From assembly GCA_001599595.1 (NCBI GenBank), contig BCHH01000001.1, positions 3,625,068-3,689,067 on the forward strand: a DNA stretch of 64,000 bases, given 5' to 3'. The DNA comes from Beverwykella pulmonaria. Lineage: Eukaryota; Ascomycota; Dothideomycetes; Pleosporales; Melanommataceae. Position 1 is the stretch's first letter; each line of letters begins with the position of its first letter. Below the pieces are notes generated by a model. It worked only from the letters and a program-made list of their open reading frames with translations. It had not been told where the DNA came from and made no database searches. Position numbers and translations under genes: made by a program. Shown here piece after piece: positions 21,608 to 32,556 of the stretch.

Positions 21608-23189
21608 CTACACGCTGATCGTTTTAAACACGCTAAAGGTTGTTAGCAGTGACACAACAATGTAGGAGGAAAGGTTTGCTTACCCGAACCCTGACCCACC
21701 CGTCGCCATGACTGCACCGGGAATCTGTGGATGCCAGTGCGCTTCCTTGACCTGATCCATATAATGCACGAATAGTAGTTGCGGCGGGACGTCTTGCACA
21801 CCCGCTGTGTCCCGACTCTCCTCATCGTCTAGCTCGACCGCAAGATCCCACAGTGTTAGAGTGTTGTCGCCTGCACACACGAGCACGATACTGTCGTCGG
21901 TCGGATGCCACTCCACAGCCGTAATTTGCTCCTTGTGGAAGGTAAATGAAGCAACAGGTGAGGGTTTCTTCTCGTTGCTCATTGAGGTCAACGGCTTCCA
22001 CTGCCGCAGGTCCCATACTGCCCATTCGCCATCGTCGGCACCGGAGGCTAGCAAATGTGTGGTCTGGTGTGACCAGCTTAGAACGTTGACGTCCGTTTTC
22101 GAGACTTGCATGCTAATAGCAGCTTTTCGTGACTTTGACCGCGCATCCCAGATCTTTACGGTACCGTCGTTGGACGCAGAGGAGAAGACGTGTTTTTCTG
22201 AGGGCGACCATTGTAGCTCTTCTACTGTGCCTTGATGCCCTGTGTAGGGGGTGGTGTCGGTGACGAATCCTCCTCCTTGGGTTCGTGTGGTCGCAAAGAT
22301 GTTGCCAGCTACATCACCAGTTACCAGCTTTCCTTCCGGAACCATGGGCGACCAGTCTAGGGCGTAGCCTTCGTTGGCTTTGTGCGCGCGTATTGTGCTG
22401 ACGGGCTTGTTCTGTGCGGGGGTGATGGTCGTGCCAGGGGTATCGAAGGAAATGAGGTGTTGTGTTATATCGTGTATCAGGACCTGTCCTGACTCGGTCA
22501 TGGAAGCTGTGAGTGTAGTTGGTGCCTTTCCGGACGTTGTCTGTGGAAGTTGGTGTGCGCGCATGCGATTTGTGCAGCTCGTCATGGGTATCGTTCTTGT
22601 CTCTAATATCGGATCTGAAGCATCGTCGTCCGAGTCCGAGTCTTCTTCCTCCTCGTTCCTCTCCATGCGCGAGAGACTGCTCATCTTCATCACCATGAGT
22701 TGGTTCTCCTTGTCCCTTCCCCGCGCGGCCTGGGTCCCAGCAACGGCGTAGACGGTTGCGGGGTAGGTTTTGCGGTCAGAGCCCAGGCTGTCCGGTATGA
22801 TGTCGCAGGAGAGACATGGCCAGGGTGACTCGAGTGCGTGTAGCATTTCGTAGGCGGATAGATCGGGGGCGAGGGTTTCGCCGGCAGAGAGCTTATGTCG
22901 GCCGGGGATGAAGGTGCCTTGGTCGACGTCCATGGCATCTGATATTCATAATTAGGATACATGATTGATCTTTGAGGACAGAATTCTCACTTTCTCGCTC
23001 CTCGGCCTCCCTTTCGTCGTCTGGGCGCCCATCTACGCCCGCCTCCATGATTTCGTCCTCGCTTTCGAACTCGTCCTCGAATTCGTCCTCGAACTCGCCG
23101 GCCTCGTTCTGGTCGACTTCCATAGGCCGGTCGCCATTCTTGATCGCCTCCAACTCCTGATCGGAAGAGTCTGCCGGTCTTTTGGCCAT
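21608..23189 (-). CDS. RRB1: Ribosome assembly WD40 protein Rrb1 / GRWD1
   Basis: Nuclear chaperone of ribosomal protein L3 and ribosome assembly factor. Three exons (22991-23189, 21684-22938, 21608-21632) encode 492 residues. Exon 1 holds an acidic N-terminus (EFEDEFEDEFESEDE). Exon 2 begins NAMDVDQG, then FIPGRHKLSAGE, and contains the CAF1C/H4-binding-type block LHALESPWPCLSCDIIPD followed by WD repeats (VFSSASNDGTVKIWDARS, WAVWDLRQW, TLTLWDLAVELDD). The final exon of only 25 nt adds the conserved end FG|VFKTISV; without it the highly conserved C-terminus is missing. All junctions keep phase. Divergent from SPG1. Confidence 0.93.
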
Positions 23190-23831
23190 GTTAGCTTGTT
23201 CTATACTGCTGTAAAGTGGAGGTGGAATGTGCGAATAATTTCGAAACTTTTTGATGTTTGCTGTGTTTGTTTTAGTGGCGGTGCGCACGGGCCACCGCCA
23301 TTCTGGGAGCCCCTCACAGCAGCAAGTAGTTGACAGGTTGCACCCATGAGCAAATTGGGAAAAGCAAAATAGGTAACATCGACTGCACTACTCTGCTTTT
23401 CATCCTATCGATTCTTCTCCTACTCACGAACGTGGTGACGTGCATTCGTTCCAAACTTAGTTGCGCGCCTCATCGCGACGCCGGACTCGCAACCCCTGCG
23501 CGAGCTGCCTCCAATTGCGTCCCAGCATCGCCAGCAATCAAAATAATCAACAGAGCCTACCCCGACGCCGTTCTGCCCGCGTCGTGATTGCTGCATGTCG
23601 CTGCCTGTCCGCCGCTGAGCATGAGCAGAGGCGCATCCACCTCCCTTCGCTACCTTGGACGTTCTTGACGCGCTTGCGACACTTATTCCGTCACTGCAGA
23701 CGGCGGGGCCCGATCTTCAGATCCCCAGCGCCTACCGCAACCACGGCGATTCCACCCCCTCCTATTCGTCCAACCGAGACTCCTTCAGCCCTCGAGTCAG
23801 ATACTACAAGACACAGTAATAAATCTTCATC
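23190..23831. promoter_or_regulatory. Bidirectional promoter region of RRB1 and SPG1
   Basis: 642 bp separate two divergent start codons. The 130 bp before the SPG1 start are pyrimidine-rich, as in fungal housekeeping leaders. No operator could be identified. Confidence 0.5.
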
Positions 23832-25115
23832 ATGGATGTACACCCCGATCCCATGGTCACCGATGGCCCCCAAGTAGCCCACGAAGTTCCCCCCGAAGTG
23901 CCCCAGGAAGCGCATCACCAAGTGCCCCAGGAAGCTCCCCCCGAAGCCCAGGAAGCGCAGAAGCACTTGGACCACACCATGGAGGGCGACGAGAGCATGA
24001 ACACCACCATCACCGCGTCCACCATCGCGCCACTGCCAGAGATGCAGCCTAGCATGCACAGCAGCAACAACGGCTATGCGAGCGAGCCCCACCGACCGCA
24101 GACCTCCTACTCCGACACCACCTTCTCGCACAACTATTCGCACGGCACCCCCGATGACCGATACAGCTCGCGCTTCAACACCCCCTCCGACGCAGATACG
24201 CCGCCGCGGCAGGCCTACTACAATGGGGGCAAGGAGACACAGATGGGACAATCGCACTCGCGGCCAAACTCCATGCTGGGCCATCGACCGAGCTCAGAGG
24301 GCAACAATAGGTCGGCCGCATATCAGGACCAGAACCAGCGGAGCTCGCAGGGACAGCAAGAGCCGGCGAACAAGAGCACTAGCGTGGTAATCAAGGTCGG
24401 CATGGTCGGCGATGCGCAGATTGGAAAGACGAGCTTGATGGTCAAGTACGTGGAGGGCAGCTGGGACGAGGACTACATCCAAACACTCGGTGGGTTATAC
24501 CTTCCACAGAATCCAAGCGCGTGTATCGTACTAACTCCCGCAGGCGTCAACTTCATGGAGAAGACCATCTCCATTCGAAACACGGAAATCACCTTCTCCA
24601 TTTGGGATCTCGGCGGCCAGCGCGAGTTCGTCAATATGCTGCCGCTGGTGTGCAATGACGCCGTTGCGATACTTTTCATGTTCGACTTGACACGGAAGAG
24701 CACCCTGAACTCTATCAAAGAGTGGTATCGCCAAGGGCGAGGATTCAACAAAACCGCTATCCCGTTCCTAGTAGGCACAAAGTACGACCACTTTGTCAAT
24801 TTCCCGCGGGAAGAGCAGGAGGAGATCTCCAACCAGGTATGCATTGTACCAGTAAACATGTGCACATTCTATGACTGACATATGGAACAGGCGAAGCGGT
24901 TCGCCAAGGCCATGAAAGCCAGCCTCATCTTCAGCAGTACCAGCCACAGCATCAACGTGCAAAAGGTGTGTTTCGTCGTTCAGATTTCCGCAGCACCATA
25001 TCTAATCAGCTTGCAGATCTTCAAAATCGTCCTCTCCAAGGCATTCGACCTCAAATGCACCATCCCTGAAATAGAACACATCGGAGAGCCGCTCCTACTG
25101 TACCAAGCCGTCTAG
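23832..25115 (+). CDS. SPG1: Septation-initiation GTPase Spg1/Tem1
   Basis: Ras-superfamily GTPase that triggers the septation initiation/mitotic exit network at spindle pole bodies. Four exons (23832-24489, 24544-24836, 24891-24965, 25017-25115) give 374 residues. The GTPase core starts at about residue 185: G1 [11 protein letters not shown], Spg1-specific [21 protein letters not shown]3 [10 protein letters not shown]4 position FLVGTKYD, and [12 protein letters not shown] near the G5 loop. FDLKC.IPEI..IGEPLL.Y is the family's C-terminal signature. There is no CAAX box, as expected. A 184-residue low-complexity extension precedes the core; residues 18-42 repeat E-V/A-P-P/Q-E. Yeast Tem1 and fission-yeast Spg1 lack such a long extension. 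Confidence 0.95.
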
Positions 25116-25711
25116 CGAAGTAAGGGGGGCGAGACCAGATTAAGATCGGGCGTTTATGTGTTATGAGGAAATGGCATTCATGACTTGTTTGAGACGGGCT
25201 TGCATGACTTGGCGACTGGAGCTACTGCCACTTGTTTGCTTTCGGGGTCGGTTGCAAAAATGGCGTTCATTTTGCTTTGCATGGTGCGCGTCTGTGAGTA
25301 ATGCTGGGGCACGGGAATGCTCTCAATTCACGCAGTGCATGCGAGGCTGAGGGAGGGAGGAAGCGTATTGATGAAGATCTTGTAAGCAAGTATATTGTAG
25401 TGTCTTGTAAATGCATCAGTATACCATCGTTGCAGTGTTTGGAACAACCTCATTCTTTCGCTGCTGAGATTCATTGTTTGATACCCACGTGAAGGCAAGT
25501 TTCCGCGAGCGGTGTGGACATGTGATGCAAGTCTAGCCGAGCCTCTTTCAAACTCCCAAAAAAAGTTACGAAGCTGCTATCAACCACAACCCAAACACCC
25601 TGCCACCGACCACAGCAAACATCTGTGCTATACCACCGCACCACACGCCTAGATCCACACCCGACGCCCCCCAAGACCAACACCTCGCGCTCACCCACCC
25701 CACCGCGCACA
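25116..25711. other. Intergenic region between SPG1 and CSL4
   Basis: No gene seen. The last 130 bp before the CSL4 start are C/A-rich (CACCGCACC.. type), a probable 5' leader. Confidence 0.45.
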
Positions 25712-26356
25712 ATGGCGCTCCCCTCAATCGCCCTCCCAGGCCAACTCCTCGGCCCCTCTACTTCCTACTCCCCCGGCCCCGGAACCCACATCCACGACTC
25801 TCAGATATACGCTTCGATCGCAGGCCCCGTTGTCTCTACTTCACAGTCCGCTTCCTCGCATTCCAAGTTCACCAGCAAATCCCAACCCTCGAAACCGCTC
25901 CCCCTCCTCTCCGTGTCCCGCCCCTCCTCAAACACAGACTCCCATATCCTCGGCGCGGCCGGCAGTGGAAGTCCAATATTGCCTGAGGTGGATTCGGTGG
26001 TACTGGCGCGCGTAACGCGTCTCGGGGCGCGTTTCGCATCCATTGAAATCCTGATCGTCGGGGAAACCGTGTGCCGCGAAGCGTTCCAGGGCATGATACG
26101 GCGTGAAGATGTCCGCGCTACCGAGAAAGATAAAGTGAAGATTGAAGAGTCGTTCAGAGTAGGAGACTTGGTGCGGGGGGTTGTGATTAGTCTGGGGGAC
26201 CAGAGTAATTACTACGTTAGCACTGCGAGTAATGAGTTGGGCGTTGTGATGGCGAGGAGTGCAAGAGGCAATACGATGTTTCCGGCGAGTTGGAGGGAGT
26301 TTATGGACCCGGTGACGGGAGGCACCGAGAGGAGGAAGGTTGCTAAGCCTTTCTGA
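25712..26356 (+). CDS. CSL4: Exosome cap subunit Csl4
   Basis: RNA-binding S1-domain subunit of the RNA exosome cap, which feeds RNA to the 3'-5' nuclease complex in nucleus and cytoplasm. A single exon of 214 residues. The N-terminal domain is ALPGQLLGP..GTHIHDSQIYASI. The S1 domain spans about residues 95-185: VDSVVLARVTRLGARFASIE, IRREDVR, FRVGDLVRGVVISLGD and YYVSTASNELGVVMARS. The C-terminal tail is MFPASWREFMDPVTGGTERR. The frame is open upstream, but the first ATG is at 25712 and matches the family start MALPSIALPGQLL. It lies in tandem downstream of SPG1. Confidence 0.92.
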   Translation: MALPSIALPGQLLGPSTSYSPGPGTHIHDSQIYASIAGPVVSTSQSASSHSKFTSKSQPSKPLPLLSVSRPSSNTDSHILGAAGSGSPILPEVDSVVLARVTRLGARFASIEILIVGETVCREAFQGMIRREDVRATEKDKVKIEESFRVGDLVRGVVISLGDQSNYYVSTASNELGVVMARSARGNTMFPASWREFMDPVTGGTERRKVAKPF

Positions 26357-27526
26357 GGGAGGGTGAGAGGGAAAGTGATGGCGATTATGATACCCAAGTG
26401 GTCCTTGCAGAAGTCCGAGGCGTAAGGGAGATATGGCAAGTTGTAAGTGCATCTGTGATTGTGGTGATTGAACAACTACTAACACTACACTACAAAGAAC
26501 TCGAATCAGGCTCAAAGATAATGACCATCAGGCGATGAAGTAAATTCGAAGATTCAATTCGATCCTTCTAAAGTGTTGCGAAATTATGAAGGATGCTGTG
26601 AACTATTCCTTGCTGGGGCTTGTCCTACACCAGAGCCTTCAAGTCGCTTGCACTAAATGCACTGCTCATTTCTTGAAAACTCCTATATTCTTCATTCACC
26701 ACTTTTTCTCATGAAGCATTATTCCTAGTTACGTTTACTTCCGCAGCATGTCCTTCTCCGTCAGCACAACCTTCCCCGCTTCCATCGCCACTGCCGTCCT
26801 CTCCTCCCAATGCGCTATCCTCTCCAGCGCCATTTACTGTGCTTTGTGCTTCACCATCATTAGTGTTCTCTCCTGCTGACCGCCTTCTCCAGGCGCATTC
26901 TTTTCTGCAGCGTTTCCATCGTCCTCGTTACCATATTTGGCGGCATCCACTGCTGCAGCGTGTCTTGCGGATCGTTTTCTGCATTTGCATGCTCAGCCGA
27001 ATTTTCTGGTGGAGGAGCGTCTCCAACCGTGCTCCCCGCCCTGTCGCTTTGTAGATTTTGAGCTTTACTGCGAAGAGCTCGAAGCTCGAGGGTTCGGGGA
27101 ACCAGCCTCAGAACTCGCCTTTGACTACTTCGACGAAATCAACGAGCCAGACAAACTCGAAGAGGCTGATAGTACGCGTGAAGTGGTAGAAGGCATATGC
27201 GACGACTACACACGAGAAAATCCGCTGGCACAGCCGTGCCTCGGTTTGCAACGTCTTCCTTCTCAACGCAGACTGGACTAGGGGAGTGTCTACTTCCGGT
27301 AGTTGTATAAGGTTCCCTCTGATGGATGGTGCAGCACAAGCGAACGTGATGTGCTCTTTATCTTGTCTAACAGATACAGTAGTATACATGTAGCGCAAGA
27401 GAAAGGGAATCCTCTTGGCCTGTTCCTAGGACTCGGTTCGGTTCTACATAGGATCGACGAATTGATACCCGGCCGTGGTGTGGAAACCGCAATAAAGACA
27501 TAATGGATTTGATTGGTAAAGCGTAC
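26357..27526. other. Unresolved stretch, possible undetected gene
   Basis: 1.2 kb without a confident gene. On the plus strand, 26937-27281 is open and acidic (ELYCEELEARGFGEPASELA, then DYFDEINEPDKLEEAD), but has no in-frame ATG, so it would need an upstream exon. It could join at the acceptor TTTGTAG near 27053. On the minus strand, 26840-27050 also reads like protein (APPPENSAEHANAENDP). Only one can be right, and I cannot decide between them. Confidence 0.3.
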
Positions 27527-28192
27527 TCAGAAGTCGGGGTATACCCCACGCAACTCTCCAGAGTGTTTGCCGTCCACGAAAGACCTCGTTGAGTAGTCCC
27601 AGTCATCCTCGCTGTCGTACAGTTTACCGCTTGTGCGTGATTCACCACGCATCATCCTCCGAATAGCTCTTGAACACGACAAACACCCCTTCCGTGCCAG
27701 CCGCGAGCTGCTGAGACCTGGGAAGACCTTGCAGCTCATACATAGCACATGAGGCTGGCCTATGATCGTAACCGTTGTCCCCGGCAGGTACTGTTGTTGA
27801 TCAACCCCGCAGTCGATGCATAGTCTTGTTTTGGCTCCCACACCGTGTCGGGCTCGCTTGCCTTTCCTCATGTCATCTGCGAATCGTCGAAGGGGTCGGA
27901 ATTGGATGCAACCTCTACATGTGTAGAGTTCTTTCGAGATAGCCCACGGGGTGGTCTCGGCTGCCAAGAAGTCTTCATGGGTGGGCGCTTTGACAACAGA
28001 TTGAAAGTATCGGCAGGTAAGGGTCAAGCGGACCCTGTCTTGGAGCTCGAGCTGGTCAATAATGTCCAAGTGTAACTCGAGAGGCAGTCTTAGTAGTGGC
28101 GGAGGGAGCATAGCGAAAACTGCACTAGTAATATGTGAAGAGTTGGGTGTGAGAGAATCCAAAGTCTTATACGTCTCAACGGACATGGGCAT
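27527..28192 (-). CDS. F-box protein with Cys-rich C-terminal region
   Basis: The F-box is clear (LRLPLELHLDIIDQLELQD, then TCRYFQSVVK), indicating a probable SCF ubiquitin-ligase substrate adaptor. After it come paired cysteines in the pattern of a small zinc module: YTCRGCIQF.PLRRFADDM, TRLCIDCGVD, VLCMSCKVFPG and KGCLSCSRAI. Substrates are unknown. The frame stays open further upstream, but the first ATG is 28192 (MPMSVETYK). A start at 28111 (MLPPPLLRLPLEL) would place the F-box at the N-terminus, as in many relatives, and is equally likely. The protein is 221 residues from 28192. The second F-box gene at 31159 has a similar F-box/CxxC layout. Confidence 0.72.
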   Translation of the reverse strand: MPMSVETYKTLDSLTPNSSHITSAVFAMLPPPLLRLPLELHLDIIDQLELQDRVRLTLTCRYFQSVVKAPTHEDFLAAETTPWAISKELYTCRGCIQFRPLRRFADDMRKGKRARHGVGAKTRLCIDCGVDQQQYLPGTTVTIIGQPHVLCMSCKVFPGLSSSRLARKGCLSCSRAIRRMMRGESRTSGKLYDSEDDWDYSTRSFVDGKHSGELRGVYPDF

Positions 28193-28579
28193 CGATACCA
28201 CGCCGACGTCTAGTACCCGGAAGTGGAAAGCTGAGGCGGAGCACAGCGGAACGAGAGCGCGGAAGTCCAAGCTCACTCACGCGGTCATCGCAATGTAAAC
28301 ACGCGCGTCAAGTTGCACCAATGTTCAGCTCCTATCTCTTGGCCTGATGGTCAGGCTGCTCGCCAAAATGCCTCGGCATGCATGGCCGATCAATATATTT
28401 TGTGAGCTCTGATGCGAGAAAAAAATACATCGCATTCCCAGCTCTAGTGGGGCTTTTCGAGCAGTGCTAGCGAGCAAGAAAGACTGGCTCAGCCTTGCGC
28501 AATCTTAGCTTTACTGCTCAATGCTCGTTGTTGCAGCAGTTGAAAGAGTGGAGATGAAAGCTCTCAATTGAACCGTTCC
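28193..28579. other. Intergenic region
   Basis: 387 bp between the F-box start and the GPI12 stop on the same strand. No gene or RNA is seen. Confidence 0.4.
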
Positions 28580-29528
28580 CTATAACGTCCTTTCCTTCTT
28601 CAAGTCGTTCAGTATCATGTACCTCGAGAAGGCTATCCAGCCCCATCGAAACCAGCGCATCTGACTTTCATGTGCTGTGGTCATGGCTCTCTGCGCGGTC
28701 CTGTAACTGACCGGTGAACTGACAAACATCAACGGCGTTGGGTAGCTTCCCAGTTCTTTCCGTTTGACTATGACGCCAACAAGTGTAGCTGGGGCGTCCA
28801 GCAAACTCAAGTATTTCCGCAACACGTTGGTGGTCGTGAGGGTATACAGCTTGATTGGACATTCCCACCCGCTGTGTCGGTGCATGAGCGCCTTAAGGAA
28901 CGCGTGTGCCCCCGTGTATAGTGATTTGTGGTTCGGATGAGCGGAGACGCCGTCCGCGTCGAAAGTAATGATAGCATCGACGGTCGCCTGTGGGGCTTCC
29001 TTGGATGATATGGACCCCATTTTCGGGGCGAAGGCTGAGGTGAGGACGTTTGATATTAGACGAGGGGGCCATGTTACTGTCATGGAGTCTGGGAAGTTGC
29101 TATCGCACGCTCAGTGGGATGTCGCAATAGCATGCGGAGTGGGGGGCTATACTTGTCCTCGATAATCAGAATGTCGTCGGCTGACCGAATGCCTAGCTGC
29201 AGACCACTCTTCACTAGCTCCTTCTTTCTGATCGGGCCCAGTCCGTCGGCATTGCCTGCATGAAGACATCAGTTGCACTGTGGGAAAATGATTGGTGCTG
29301 CCACTACCTACCGCTGCTCAGACAGAGGATCTTGACATGATTGCCGAGCTCTGGACGCGTCAATGCTAGCAGTGTCGGCGCAAAGAACATGGCCTCGTCA
29401 TCCGGGTGTGCAATGAGGAGCACGATGCGTTTTCCTTGAAGCGCGGGGAACGAGATGCTGAGCTGCGACGTGTATAGCCATAGGCCAAAGAAGAGGACCG
29501 GCACGGCGGCCCAGGTAATCCAATTCAT
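28580..29528 (-). CDS. GPI12: N-acetylglucosaminyl-phosphatidylinositol de-N-acetylase
   Basis: PIG-L family ER enzyme that performs the second step of GPI-anchor synthesis, deacetylating GlcNAc-PI. Three exons (29312-29528, 29153-29255, 28580-29099) give 279 residues. An N-terminal signal-anchor helix (residues 2-20, WITWAAVPVLFFGLWLY) precedes the metal motif AHPDDEAMFFAP at about 40. Next come ILCLSSGNADGLG, RKKEL, and FPDSM.VTW in the region that positions substrate. The second metal site is FDADGVSAHPNHKSLY. Junctions split SSG|GNADG and ED|NNFPDS in phase. The full set of active-site residues is present. Divergent from the DUF7719-like gene, 239 bp apart. Confidence 0.93.
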
Positions 29529-29767
29529 GGCGTAGGTTGGGATTGTAGGCCGGCAGCTACCGTGAGAGCGAGAGCAGTGGGGGGGGTATGCTCATGGTAG
29601 AGGAGTACAGGACGAACGGGCAGTTCCCGAGGCGTCGCTAAGGGCGGAGACCAGGAATACCTCCGCAGAGCCGCACCAACGCTCTTTTCCTCACACCACA
29701 TCCGCATCCCTCCATCCACCCGAATCCCCAAGCGCTCCGAACAGCCTCGAGCACATCCACATTTATC
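29529..29767. promoter_or_regulatory. Short bidirectional promoter region
   Basis: Only 239 bp lie between the start codons of GPI12 (minus) and the membrane protein gene (plus). Both products are membrane proteins, so co-expression is plausible but not shown. Confidence 0.5.
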
Positions 29768-30445
29768 ATGGCCGGCGGAAATCGGAAGGAGCGGCGAGCT
29801 GCCGGCAAGCAGGCTGGCACAAGCTCTGGCTTCCAGCCCAGCACCGAAATTGACGAAGAGGGTGTCAACTTTATCCTCAAGCACCCCGATCGCTCTGGTC
29901 CGAAGGGGAAAACCCTTTTCGAGCTCGCCGATGAGCGACAGAGGGAGCTCGACAAGCTGAAGCCTGCCAACTGGAGGCAGACGGAGAGCAATACACCGGC
30001 GGGCGAGATACCCTTCAACGACGAGGATCCCATTGGTCCTGTAGGAGATGCGATCTTATACTCTATATCCATGGCGACACTCCACTTGACGCTAGATGTG
30101 TTGGTATATAGCCAGTACCGTGAAGAGGTCATATGGTCTGAAATCTTCAAGCGCGCAGCCACTGCACTCCCAGTTTTCGCTCTTCTCGTTTACCTTCTCC
30201 ACGTCGACTTCTCGAAACGCTTTCCCATTCTAAGGAACCTTTTCTTCTTTGCCGTCGCTGTCGCTGCAGGGTGCTACATGGTGTTCTCCGGAAATAAACA
30301 TGGCTACTTTTATGTTATGAAAGCGGCACCTCCAATTGGTTCTCTGTGGATATGGAGTGTTGTCGAGATGAGTCTCCCATATGCAGCTGCAAGTGCCGTT
30401 GCCGTTTTCGGGTATTTATGGTGGAACCAATTCAGTTTCTTTTGA
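29768..30445 (+). CDS. Fungal multi-pass membrane protein, DUF7719-like
   Basis: A single exon of 225 residues. The basic N-terminus (GNRKERRAAGKQAG) is followed by NFILKHPDRSGPKGKTLFELA. From about residue 90 there are four predicted membrane helices: AILYSISMATLHLTLDVLVY, ALPVFALLVYLLH, LFFFAVAVAAGCYMVFSG, and SVVEMSLPYAAASAVAVFGY. It ends in YLWWNQFSFF. The pattern fits a conserved, uncharacterised Pezizomycotina family that I associate with DUF7719. The function is unknown; ER or other endomembrane placement is inference. Confidence 0.8.
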   Translation: MAGGNRKERRAAGKQAGTSSGFQPSTEIDEEGVNFILKHPDRSGPKGKTLFELADERQRELDKLKPANWRQTESNTPAGEIPFNDEDPIGPVGDAILYSISMATLHLTLDVLVYSQYREEVIWSEIFKRAATALPVFALLVYLLHVDFSKRFPILRNLFFFAVAVAAGCYMVFSGNKHGYFYVMKAAPPIGSLWIWSVVEMSLPYAAASAVAVFGYLWWNQFSFF

Positions 30446-31158
30446 ACAGCTTCTTAGTCTTATTTACTGCGTGTGCCTTCTACTGTAGAATTGACATAGT
30501 GAGTCTAGCTTGCTCCTTTCATACCTTTCGATGCTAATACGGTGTTTAGATAATAATACGGTAATATTTAGAACAACCTATAACTACCTGGCATTTCCTT
30601 CGCACCCAACCTTATGCCTAGCATCCTTCACACTCGGCAGCCGGCCCACCTTCCCTCCCGTTTAGTCAACCACAAGCTCGACCAGCACCAACTTCATTTA
30701 GCATCACTTCCAGCGCTATTTGCATATCGAATTATAGAGTTCAGAGTAGACCGAGTCTACAAATAATCATATGGTGAACTGTCTAGTCTGCTCACGGGAA
30801 TTTGAGAGGCAAGCAATATACACGGTAAAATCACGCTTCGCGTAATTTTTCCTTCTATATTGTGCTCACGGGTAGTCCTAAATATACTGCATCCGGAAAT
30901 TTTCAGTCGCAATAGATTGCGGCAGGTCATCTAGCCACCTTACTGCTTCCCTAATGCTTATGGGCAGCGAAAAGAAAGAACCTGAACTTGCCACTGTCAA
31001 CCATCTTTGGAATCTGCATGAAACAAGGCTTTCAAGCCTTGCATACGTACTATTTAGCTCCCTGTCCTGCTGCATCGGAGAAATAATTACTGTTGGCTGC
31101 TTGACCTGCAGTTACTTTAGATGCGCACTTAGTGTCGCCAATCACAACGACTCACGTG
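30446..31158. other. Intergenic region
   Basis: 713 bp, relatively AT-rich. No coding or RNA gene is supported. Confidence 0.45.
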
Positions 31159-32556
31159 ATGACTTGGCAGGAGGCTGCAGCAGAGGCTCACCTCACTCAA
31201 AGTTCCTTTCCCTCCCATGTGTTCAATGTATTATTCCGGCTCAAGATGCCCGCGTCAACGATATTGCTTCCGTGTCGGATGCATCGGGAATGTTCGTACC
31301 ACAAGCACTGGAACTCAGCACCAGCGCCGCCATCTCTCAGCTCGTCCTCCGCTTCAGCCGAACCCCTGGATAAAAATAGCTCCACGATCGTGAACGTCAA
31401 CACCAAACCCATCAACGCCCCCAGGGATGTAAGATCTAAGAGATCATCCATTTTCGGCCACCCGTCACCACAGAAGCCTAAACCGGTACCGTTCCAAATT
31501 CTACCTACCGAATTACTTCTCTCCATCTTTTCCTACCTCTCCCCAGTCTCGCAGGCAAGCCTTGCACTTACCTGCCGATCTTTTGCCCTCATCCTTGGAC
31601 CATCAGCATGGAAAAATTCGAGGAAAAATGGCAATGCGAGTTGGGTCCATCATGATGCCATGCTCGACGTTCTCTCGCGGGATTTGAGCAGCGATGCATG
31701 GTGGCGCTGTGCCGAGTGTCTGCGGTACCACACGCGTCGCAAAAGGGCCCCGAAAGAGCCGGTCAAGGCACCAAGTCTGCATGGACTTTTGGACTTCAGG
31801 GCAAAAATGGACGAGAAAAAAATTCTGAGACTAGGAAACCCAAAGGATGCAATTTACGTCCTGGACTTCCATCTTCTAAAATCTGTCATGGATCGACACT
31901 TTCGGGGGCCATCATACGGCGTCTGTTTAAATAGCCTTAGGTGTCGAGGCACACGCATCTTTCCTTTATCGGAAACAACGAAGATGGAGCTCAAATATGA
32001 GGTCTTGCCCAAGATCGTGCTGGACCGGTTACTTTTCCAAGTCACATATACCTTCACGCCACTGCAGACCATGTTCATCCGGAACGTAGAGATTGCGGAT
32101 GTGTCAACGATAGACTTCCTTCAACATCTGGACTTCTGGATTTGCGGCCACCTGCAATGCATCACTGCTGTGCTTGTTGCAACTACGGGCCAAGCTCTCA
32201 AATCGCGCACTCTACCGTGCAAATACTGCCCGATGCAATACAGCGTCAACACTGCACTCTCGCTACCCTCGGTCAAACCTAAAGTCATCCAAATCAAGAC
32301 CTGGCATAACTTGGGCGCAGGGCAAAGCGCGAAGGAAACGAAGTGGATGCATGTTGTGAGAAGAGGAAATGAGAAGAGGAGTTATACGTGGGAGAAACAG
32401 AATATTGCGGAGGCGTTTGAGAGAATTCTTTGTAGTACAACTGACGAGTTCGAACGGCAACTCGAGCGGAGCGATGGAGCAGGGAGTTGGTACGATCCAG
32501 AGTTGGGGAAAAGGGTGTATAAGACATTACCAGTAAATCTTGCAAGGAGACTGTAG
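31159..32556 (+). CDS. F-box protein with CxxC modules
   Basis: F-box at about residues 110-155: PFQILPTELLLSIFSYLSPV, then LALTCRSFALIL. Downstream are WWRCAECLRYHTRRKR and LPCKYCPMQYS, again CxxC pairs, and the ending WYDPELGKRVYKTLPVNLAR. It is a probable SCF adaptor with unknown substrate. The frame starts with GTG at 31132; the first ATG is 31159 (MTWQEAAAEA), giving 465 residues. A start at 31246 (MPASTILL) is an alternative, because the N-terminal 30 residues are not clearly conserved. Layout resembles the F-box gene at 27527, suggesting the same broad family. Confidence 0.8.
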   Translation: MTWQEAAAEAHLTQSSFPSHVFNVLFRLKMPASTILLPCRMHRECSYHKHWNSAPAPPSLSSSSASAEPLDKNSSTIVNVNTKPINAPRDVRSKRSSIFGHPSPQKPKPVPFQILPTELLLSIFSYLSPVSQASLALTCRSFALILGPSAWKNSRKNGNASWVHHDAMLDVLSRDLSSDAWWRCAECLRYHTRRKRAPKEPVKAPSLHGLLDFRAKMDEKKILRLGNPKDAIYVLDFHLLKSVMDRHFRGPSYGVCLNSLRCRGTRIFPLSETTKMELKYEVLPKIVLDRLLFQVTYTFTPLQTMFIRNVEIADVSTIDFLQHLDFWICGHLQCITAVLVATTGQALKSRTLPCKYCPMQYSVNTALSLPSVKPKVIQIKTWHNLGAGQSAKETKWMHVVRRGNEKRSYTWEKQNIAEAFERILCSTTDEFERQLERSDGAGSWYDPELGKRVYKTLPVNLARRL

